Origin: UBA4717 sp045577925
GTDB lineage: Bacteria; Bacillota; Clostridia; Oscillospirales; CAG-272
Reading direction: 5' to 3'
Assembly: GCA_045577925.1 (NCBI GenBank)
Contig: JAZNJH010000025.1
Coordinates: forward strand, 1 to 64,000
DNA: 64,000 bases
Shown here: piece after piece, positions 58,790 to 64,000 of the stretch
How the letters are laid out: every line of letters starts with the position of its first letter
Position numbering within the stretch: position 1 is the first letter of the stretch
Program-made: the position numbers and the translations under genes
The notes under the pieces: model-generated
Told to the model about the DNA's origin: nothing
The model's input: only the letters and a program-made list of their open reading frames with translations
Databases searched by the model: none

Positions 58790-59155
58790 TTAATCTTGCG
58801 CATCTTCTTCATTGCTTTCCATTTTAATTTCCCAATGGATAAGCAATGCAAGCAGGGCACGGATTACAATAACAATAGCAAGGATAGCAAGCTCCTTGAG
58901 ATCGCGCACTATGACCGTGTTGATAATTTCGGCTCCCAATTTGAATTCAAGAGCAAATGCAAGCGTTCTGCCAAGGGTAATGACTATATTGGCAGGCTTT
59001 TTGTTTTTAGGCCGCAGTACTATTGATACAAGCGCTTTAAATGAGCCTATTATGATTATAAAAATACCGATGAGCTCAAGTGAATAAACAGCAAGCTCCG
59101 CAAACAAGTGCAGAAAATCCTTAAAACCAGCAATAAGATCAGCAAACGTCAGCAT
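58790..59155 (-). CDS. DUF1622 membrane protein
   Basis: The 121-residue protein has three hydrophobic helices and the DUF1622 features: an early LELIGIFIIIIGSFKAL helix, then RTLAFALEFKLGAEIINTVIV, RDLKELAILAIVIVIRALLALLIHWEI and an acidic tail. Relatives are small inner-membrane proteins of unknown role. It lies downstream of tRNA-Gln on the same strand, separated by a terminator. Confidence 0.85.
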   Translation of the reverse strand: MLTFADLIAGFKDFLHLFAELAVYSLELIGIFIIIIGSFKALVSIVLRPKNKKPANIVITLGRTLAFALEFKLGAEIINTVIVRDLKELAILAIVIVIRALLALLIHWEIKMESNEEDAQD

Positions 59156-59305
59156 ATTTACAACATCTCACTTTCTTATGTAGATTCGTTTATTATTGTA
59201 TCATAAATTTTATTATTTTTCAACCTGTATGTCAAAATACATTTTATGGCAGCAAAATTTGTTTTCTCCACCTTCGAGGTTTGCCCCCGAAATATCACCA
59301 GCCGC

Positions 59306-59338
59306 AAAAAAGGGACCGCTTTTGCGACCCCTTTTTTG
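59306..59338 (-). terminator. Terminator of tRNA-Gln
   Basis: AAAAAAGGG pairs with CCCTTTTTT around an inner short hairpin; the T-run follows the stem on the minus strand. Confidence 0.75.
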
Positions 59339-59414
59339 TGGCTGGAGTAGTTGGATTCGAACCAACGAGATGCCAGAGTCAAAGTCTGGTGCCTTACCGC
59401 TTGGCTATACCCCA
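59339..59414 (-). tRNA. tRNA-Gln (anticodon TTG)
   Basis: The minus strand folds as a 76-nt tRNA: acceptor TGGGGTA with TACTCCA, D arm GCC/GGC, anticodon stem CCAGA/TCTGG with loop CTTTGAC (anticodon TTG, decoding CAA and CAG), T arm GTTGG/CCAAC with TTCGAAT loop. Discriminator G and an encoded CCA end are present. Confidence 0.97.
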
Positions 59415-59546
59415 TAATTAAAACAGCGCTTTTTGCGCTGAGGCTATTTTACCATATTATTCCCCTCTTTGTCAATACAAATTCCCAAAATACAATATAA
59501 AAAAGCAAGACGAAAAAATAATACTCTCATCTTGCTTTCTATCATT

Positions 59547-59780
59547 TTAGAATAGTTTATTGGGCGTGTCTATAATTCCGGCAATATAGTCAATGGAAAC
59601 ATTATAATATACAGCGAATTTTTTTGCCCATTCGAGCGGCAAGTCACTTTCTCCGCTTTCATATCTTCTGTATTGTGTAGGTTGCATAGAAAACTTTTCT
59701 GCTAATTCTTTTTGCGTTAAATCTTTATCTCCTCTTAAATCACGCAATCTGTTATAGTATTTACCACCATATTTTTTCAT
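59547..59780 (-). CDS. Small XRE-family repressor (left of switch)
   Basis: A 77-residue protein that is almost only an HTH_3 domain: NRLRDLRGDKDLTQKELAEKFSMQPTQYRRYESGESDLPLEWAKKFAVYYNVSIDYIAG. ATG 59780 follows AGGTGAG; an in-frame GTG at 59789 lies inside that box. Its transcription faces that of the second XRE gene across a 170-bp region with two identical operators. This is the arrangement of phage-type repressor pairs, although no phage genes are near. Confidence 0.85.
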   Translation of the reverse strand: MKKYGGKYYNRLRDLRGDKDLTQKELAEKFSMQPTQYRRYESGESDLPLEWAKKFAVYYNVSIDYIAGIIDTPNKLF

Positions 59781-59826
59781 ATAACTCACCTCTTAAAATA
59801 ATTATACACAATCACACAAAAAAGTG

Positions 59827-59855
59827 TTGACATTCGCACAAATTTGTGTTATTAT
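59827..59855 (+). promoter_or_regulatory. Promoter of the right XRE gene with operator in the spacer
   Basis: TTGACA (59827-59832), 17-bp spacer, TATTAT (59850-59855). The spacer is almost filled by the dyad at 59837-59848. Confidence 0.85.
59837..59848. promoter_or_regulatory. Operator 1, perfect 12-bp palindrome CACAAATTTGTG
   Basis: The palindrome CACAAATTTGTG lies between the -35 and -10 of the rightward promoter. A second, identical copy follows 32 bp later. Confidence 0.8.
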
Positions 59856-59868
59856 ATTGTTGCAGTAG

Positions 59869-59880
59869 CACAAATTTGTG
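59869..59880. promoter_or_regulatory. Operator 2, perfect 12-bp palindrome CACAAATTTGTG
   Basis: Identical to operator 1 including flanking GCA and TG(T), with centres 32 bp apart (about three helical turns), so two dimers could bind on the same face. Confidence 0.8.
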
Positions 59881-59951
59881 TTTTTATGCCTTGTTTTTTC
59901 TTAATTTAATGCATAAATTTATAAAAATTAATTTTAAAGGATGAGTACAAA

Positions 59952-60200
59952 ATGAACTTCGATACTGAAATACATATCCTGTGTGAAAATATAAAAAGGC
60001 TAAGAATAATTTCACATTTATCCAAAAAAGAAATGGCAAACAAACTAAAAATATCTGTCAAAGCTCTAACATTCATTGAAAACGGTATCTTGCCGGAGAG
60101 ACTAAGCTGTGCTATTCTTTTTAACATCTATCGTAATTTTAGTATACATCCTAAAGACATATTATCTAAAATAATAAGTCTGGATGGATATATCAAATAA
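59952..60200 (+). CDS. Small XRE-family regulator (right of switch)
   Basis: An 82-residue protein with an HTH_3 domain: CENIKRLRIISHLSKKEMANKLKISVKALTFIENGILPERLSCAILFNIYRNFSI. AAAGGATGA precedes the ATG. It is driven by the promoter whose spacer holds operator 1, divergent from the left XRE gene. It may be the Cro-like partner or an anti-repressor target; the pair stands without other phage-type genes. Confidence 0.8.
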   Translation: MNFDTEIHILCENIKRLRIISHLSKKEMANKLKISVKALTFIENGILPERLSCAILFNIYRNFSIHPKDILSKIISLDGYIK

Positions 60201-60320
60201 TATTAACTGCAACGCTTGTTGTAATAAATTTTAAAATGAGGTGATTTTATATGAAGTAAAAATATAAAGTATAATAAATTAAAAAATGTTTCCCCTCGAT
60301 TTGTTGCCACACAAGTACAA

Positions 60321-60349
60321 AGAAGCCACCCAAATAATGGGTGGCTTCT
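60321..60349. terminator. Terminator hairpin
   Basis: An 11-bp perfect stem (AGAAGCCACCC and complement, 7-nt loop) between the XRE gene and the convergent flavoprotein gene. Confidence 0.75.
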
Positions 60350-60375
60350 GCCGTTTATTGTGTAACAATTTTTTC

Positions 60376-61779
60376 TTATGCTCGTTCCTTTTCCATCAGC
60401 TTTCTGCCCATGAGAACGCCCATTGCGGATGCCATCATAAGCCCTCTCGTCCAACCTGACGAGTCGCCAAGACAATGGAGTCCTTCAACGCTCGTGTTTA
60501 AGTCAACGTCTGTTTTTACTCTGTTGCTGTAAAACTTGAGTTCAGGTGAATAAAGCAGTGTTTCTTCCGATGCAAAGCCCGGTACTACGTTGTCTACCGC
60601 CTGAATAAAGTTTATTATATTCATCATTGCACGGTATGGCATCGCCGCAGTTATATCTCCTGCAACAGCATCGGGGATCGTCGGCTTTACGTTCGAGTTT
60701 GCAAGCTCCTTCTGCCACGTGCGCTTACCGTCAAGTATATCTCCGTAGCGTTGTACGAGGATATGCCCCGTTCCGAGCATATTGGTAAGCTCGCCGACCT
60801 TTCGCGCGTATTCGATAGGCTGATCGAACGGCTCGCTGAAGTTATGCGATACGAGTATTGCAAGGTTTGTGTTCGGGCTCTTGAGTTCCTTATACGAGTG
60901 GCCGTTTACAACGGCAAGTCCGTTATCGTAATTCTCCTGCGCAACAAATCCGCCCGGATTCTGACAGAACGTTCTTACCTTATTTTTAAAGGGCTTGGGC
61001 CAGCCGATAAGCTTGGACTCGTAAAGCACCTCGTTTACCTTTTCCATTACCTCGTTGCGCACTTCTACACGCACACCGATGTCAACTGTACCCGGCTGAT
61101 GTTCTACTCCGTGCTCGGTGCAGAGCTTTTCAAGCCATTCTGCTCCGCGTCTGCCCGTTGCAACGATAGTTGTGTCTGCATCTATGTCATATGTGTTATT
61201 CTTTTCAGTAACTCTTACACCGTAGCACTTACCGTCTTTGATATTGAGCGTGTTGCACTCGCAACCGAACTTGATCTCAACGCCGTTATCTATAAGGTAT
61301 CTTTCAAGCTTATAGTATATTTCCTGTGCCTTTTCCGTACCGAGATGACGTATCGGGCAGTCTACGAGCTTAAGACCTGCCTGAATTGCACGCTTGCGTA
61401 TTTCCTTTATCTCGTCATCGTTGCTGATACCCTCGATCTTCGAGTCGGCACCAAATTCAAGATAGATCTTATCGGTGTAGTCAATAAGTTCAACAACAAC
61501 GTCCTCTCCAACAAGCTTGGGAAGATCTCCGCCAACCTCAGGAGAGAGCGAAAGCTTACCGTCCGAGAACGCGCCCGCGCCCGAAAAGCCCGTGGTTATA
61601 TGGCAATAGGGCTTGCAGTTAACGCATCTCTGCGTTTCCTTTTTAGGGCAATGGCGCTTTTCTATCGGTGCGCCCTTTTCCACAATAATTATATTCTTTT
61701 TTGTACCCTGTCTTATCATTTCAATTGCCGTAAAAATACCGGCAGGACCCGCGCCGATTATAACAACGTCGGTTTTCAT
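60376..61779 (-). CDS. FAD-dependent dehydrogenase, COG2509 type
   Basis: The 467-residue protein opens with an FAD-binding Rossmann motif VVIIGAGPAGIFTAIEM and an acidic end IIIVEKG. A Cys-rich segment RHCPKKETQRCVNCKPYC follows, then TTGFSGAGAFSDGKLSLS, TTIVATGRRGAEWL and the C-terminal FAD stretch VEGLHCLGDSSGWTRGLMMASAMG. This is the COG2509 'uncharacterised FAD-dependent dehydrogenase' group common in Clostridia. The Cys set may hold a metal or disulfide. Substrate unknown. It stands alone. Confidence 0.85.
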   Translation of the reverse strand: MKTDVVIIGAGPAGIFTAIEMIRQGTKKNIIIVEKGAPIEKRHCPKKETQRCVNCKPYCHITTGFSGAGAFSDGKLSLSPEVGGDLPKLVGEDVVVELIDYTDKIYLEFGADSKIEGISNDDEIKEIRKRAIQAGLKLVDCPIRHLGTEKAQEIYYKLERYLIDNGVEIKFGCECNTLNIKDGKCYGVRVTEKNNTYDIDADTTIVATGRRGAEWLEKLCTEHGVEHQPGTVDIGVRVEVRNEVMEKVNEVLYESKLIGWPKPFKNKVRTFCQNPGGFVAQENYDNGLAVVNGHSYKELKSPNTNLAILVSHNFSEPFDQPIEYARKVGELTNMLGTGHILVQRYGDILDGKRTWQKELANSNVKPTIPDAVAGDITAAMPYRAMMNIINFIQAVDNVVPGFASEETLLYSPELKFYSNRVKTDVDLNTSVEGLHCLGDSSGWTRGLMMASAMGVLMGRKLMEKERA

Positions 61780-61958
61780 TTTTTATATCCTCCATAAATA
61801 TACGTTAGGGTATACTCTGACACAAGAAAACCCTGACGCACGTATCTGCGACAGGTTCCCTTTTATAATTATAAACTCAACTATCCTGTTTGTCAATAGC
61901 GCGCTATTTTACTTTCTCTGTTTTTACTACATTTATTGATAAAAATGTGCGCTACCTA

Positions 61959-61987
61959 TTGACAAAGGGGGATGTATTTATTATAAT
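61959..61987 (+). promoter_or_regulatory. Consensus promoter of the pot operon
   Basis: Perfect TTGACA (61959-61964), 17-bp spacer, perfect TATAAT (61982-61987). The start point near 61994 is some 300 nt before potA. Confidence 0.92.
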
Positions 61988-61993
61988 GTAATC

Positions 61994-62297
61994 GTTAGGG
62001 GTCAATACGGCTCCGATTTTATTATTTTAGCACGATTTTTGCATCTGTGCCAACACTTCCAAAGAAAGCAAAGTTTCTTTGGAATATATCATCGTTTAAA
62101 ATTAAATAGATGTACACTTACGGCAGTTCTTAACAAGAACCGTGACGTATAAGTCTGTGAGATCGCATGCTGCAGTCCGCGCCTTTTTGCGGATTTGTAA
62201 CAAACTCTTTGCGGGGGCTGTGATCAGCCGTAGGTGGGGTTCGCGCAGAGCTGTATACGGCTGTACGCGGCTCTAGCCGCAAAGGGGGATGCAAAAA
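61994..62297 (+). promoter_or_regulatory. Long structured 5' leader of potA
   Basis: About 300 nt with several hairpins: TTCCAAAGAAA and complement (62057-62084, perfect 11 bp); a longer stem around GTTCTT-AAC-AAGAAC (about 62114-62153); TCCGC/GCGGA (about 62175-62194); GGCTG-TGAT-CAGCC (about 62217-62230); and GCGGC-TCTA-GCCGC (62267-62280), which ends directly before the AAAGGGGG ribosome site. The last could hide the ribosome site when extended. I do not recognise a known riboswitch. The density of hairpins suggests an RNA-level control of polyamine uptake. Confidence 0.5.
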
Positions 62298-63446
62298 ATG
62301 GATAAGAATATCATTGATCTTAAGAACATCACTGTCGCATTTGACGGTGAAACCGTACTTGATGATCTTTCTCTTTCTATACGTGACGGGGAATTTGTAA
62401 CTTTACTCGGCTCGTCGGGATGCGGAAAGACCACAACTCTCAGAATTATCGCCGGTTTCATCGAGCCTGATGCGGGCAGTGTTTTTTTTGACGGCTCACT
62501 CGTTAACGGTATTCCGCCGTATAAGAGACCTGTCAATACGATATTCCAGAAATACGCGCTCTTTCCGAATCTAAACGTTTATGATAATATCGCTTTCGGA
62601 CTCAGAGTGAGCAAAACGCCCGAAAAGGAGATACGTGAGAGAGTCAGCGAGATGCTCAGCCTTGTCGGTCTCAAGGGCTTTGAGAAAAAGAACATAGCAT
62701 ATCTTTCGGGCGGTCAGCAGCAACGTGTTGCAATAGCGCGCGCCGTTATAAACAGACCTAAGGTTCTGCTTCTGGACGAGCCGCTTGCGGCGCTTGACGC
62801 AAAGCTCAGAAAAGACATGCAAAACGAACTTAAAAAGATACAGAGAGAACTCGGTATCACCTTTATTTTCGTAACGCACGATCAGGAAGAGGCCCTCTCT
62901 ATGTCTGACACCGTCGTTGTTATGAACGAGGGTAAGATACAGCAGGTGGGAACGCCTATCGACATATATAACGAGCCGCAGAATGCATTCGTTGCAGACT
63001 TTATCGGCGAATCGAACATAGTTGACGGCGTTATGCTTGAAGACTTCAAGGTAAAGCTTGGCGGAAGAATATTTGAATGTTTAGACCGCGGCTTTGATAA
63101 AAACGAGCCTGTTGACGTTGTAATTCGTCCTGAGGACGTGGACATAGTACCGCTTGAAAACGGCATGATCGCCGGAACTATCACGTCGGTTACGTTCAGA
63201 GGCGTGCATTTTGAATTTATTATAGACGTATGCGGCTTCAAGTGGATGATACAGACCACCGACTATCACGAGGTTGGCGAGAACGTTGGACTTTACATTG
63301 AGCCTGACGCAATTCATATAATGAAAAAATCCAAGTATTCGGGTATGTTTGGCGACTACAGTTCGTTCAGCGACGAAATGGACAATATAAGCAACCCCGA
63401 CTTTGAGGAGGGACAGTCTGCTGATAAGGAGGTAGACCCCTCTTGA
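62298..63446 (+). CDS. potA: Spermidine/putrescine ABC transporter ATPase PotA
   Basis: PotA powers polyamine import. The 382-residue protein has Walker A LLGSSGCGKTTTLRIIAG, the signature LSGGQQQRVAIARAV, Walker B LLLDEPLAALDAKL and switch FVTHDQEEALSMSD, then a C-terminal TOBE-type regulatory domain (about 280-345). PotA/MalK-like order is complete. I start at ATG 62298, 9 nt after AAAGGGGG; an earlier ATG at 62289 touches that box. It is followed by potB with an overlapping TTGA. Confidence 0.93.
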   Translation: MDKNIIDLKNITVAFDGETVLDDLSLSIRDGEFVTLLGSSGCGKTTTLRIIAGFIEPDAGSVFFDGSLVNGIPPYKRPVNTIFQKYALFPNLNVYDNIAFGLRVSKTPEKEIRERVSEMLSLVGLKGFEKKNIAYLSGGQQQRVAIARAVINRPKVLLLDEPLAALDAKLRKDMQNELKKIQRELGITFIFVTHDQEEALSMSDTVVVMNEGKIQQVGTPIDIYNEPQNAFVADFIGESNIVDGVMLEDFKVKLGGRIFECLDRGFDKNEPVDVVIRPEDVDIVPLENGMIAGTITSVTFRGVHFEFIIDVCGFKWMIQTTDYHEVGENVGLYIEPDAIHIMKKSKYSGMFGDYSSFSDEMDNISNPDFEEGQSADKEVDPS

Positions 63447-64000
63447 AAAGAAAAGGCACGACTGCGCTTTTAAACACTCCCTACGCCGTATGGTCAACTA
63501 TATTTATAGTTGTACCGCTTTTCATAGTAATGTACTATGCATTTACGGATAATAACGGAGCGTTTACGCTTGAAAACATAAAAAATCTGGGTAATTATAC
63601 CGATATATTCACAATATCGATATTATACTCGCTTATCGCAACGCTTATCACGATAATCATAGCTTATCCGTTTGCGTATGCTATGACAAAAAAGAGTGTA
63701 TCATCTCAGAAAATGCAGATGATGCTCATAATGCTTCCCATGTGGATGAATCTGCTTATACGTACGTATTCATGGCTCAACATTTTAGAGAGAAACGGAC
63801 TTATCAATAATTTCCTCGGTCTTTTCGGGTTAGAGCCGCTTAAGATGATAGGCACTCCGGGAGCGGTTATTCTCGGTATGGTATACAACTACCTGCCCTA
63901 TATGATACTCCCGATATATACAGTGCTTTCAAAAATAGATCCCACGCTTCTTGAAGCGGCTGAGGACCTTGGCTGCTCGTCTTTTCAGAAGATGATACGC
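63443..64000 (+). CDS. potB: Spermidine/putrescine ABC transporter permease PotB (3' end off window)
   Basis: The frame starts at TTG 63443, sharing bases with the potA stop (TTGA), 10 nt after AAGGAGG. It encodes a BPD_transp_1 permease: KRKGTTALLNTPYAVWSTIFIVVPLFIVMYYAFTD, several helices, NLLIRTYSWLNILERNG, typical of PotB/PotH, and the EAA loop EAAEDLGCSSFQKM at the right edge. 186 codons are seen; the rest, and probably potC and potD, lie beyond the window. Confidence 0.92.
   Translation, partial: MKRKGTTALLNTPYAVWSTIFIVVPLFIVMYYAFTDNNGAFTLENIKNLGNYTDIFTISILYSLIATLITIIIAYPFAYAMTKKSVSSQKMQMMLIMLPMWMNLLIRTYSWLNILERNGLINNFLGLFGLEPLKMIGTPGAVILGMVYNYLPYMILPIYTVLSKIDPTLLEAAEDLGCSSFQKMIR

Noticed and set aside
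60751..61797. 348-codon plus-strand open frame antisense to the COG2509 flavoprotein gene
   Set aside because: It lies fully over a gene with clear motifs on the other strand, has no family-like sequence and no ribosome site. It reflects codon bias of the real gene.

Overview
The window looks like the chromosome of an anaerobic, Gram-positive Clostridia member (Firmicutes). The evidence is the gene content: a short-form HisG with HisZ, YerC/HisR, Prp protease with a cleavable L27, DivIVA-like and DegV proteins, BMP-type nucleoside transport, many lipoproteins with Lgt, and four S-layer-homology (SLH) surface proteins. Promoters are ordinary sigma-A types and most genes have strong GGAGG-like ribosome binding sites. 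No 16S gene is present, so nothing finer than Clostridia can be claimed.

Left part (1-18 kb) is housekeeping. A histidine operon (yerC/hisR-hisZ-hisG-hisD-hisC-hisB-hisH-hisA) runs leftwards off the edge, led by its probable repressor, with a palindrome inside the promoter spacer. Then come a tiny lipoprotein, a membrane methyltransferase, proBA, rpsT with a TTG start, and rpoB-rpoC, which stand alone without the usual rplKAJL genes upstream.

18-29 kb holds a lipoprotein with Cys-rich repeats, an SLH-anchored protein with two cohesin-like domains, an acp-ymfF-ymfH-lgt-folD run, and two further lipoproteins. 28.7-33.1 kb is an accessory island: 21-bp tandem repeats, a GNAT acetyltransferase, a TIGR04076 protein, the tail of a broken SPFH gene, a serine-recombinase-like protein lacking its catalytic residues, and a long IS1595-type transposase. 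Next comes rplU-prp-rpmA.

The most interesting locus is 34.5-42.3 kb. A tyrosine recombinase is followed by an approximately 260-bp segment bounded by inverted copies of a dyad site, with a second right-hand copy 33 bp further on. Inside is a consensus promoter pointing at a surface operon. The operon encodes a 1422-residue beta-helix protein with a dockerin-like end, then an SLH-anchored protein with a cohesin-like domain. I infer a phase-variable (invertible promoter) surface complex, shown here in the ON orientation. A terminator and a long leader lie between promoter and operon.

42.3-64 kb carries a small Cys protein, a DivIVA-like protein, a TPR-type XRE regulator, ispF, rpe, an SLH protein, a sortase homologue lacking both His and Cys of the active site with a membrane partner, degV, a nucleoside ABC transporter (nup), an SLH/cadherin-like protein, a ceramidase-like protein, DUF1622, tRNA-Gln, a divergent pair of small XRE repressors with twin operators, a COG2509 flavoprotein, and potAB behind a long structured leader that runs off the right edge.
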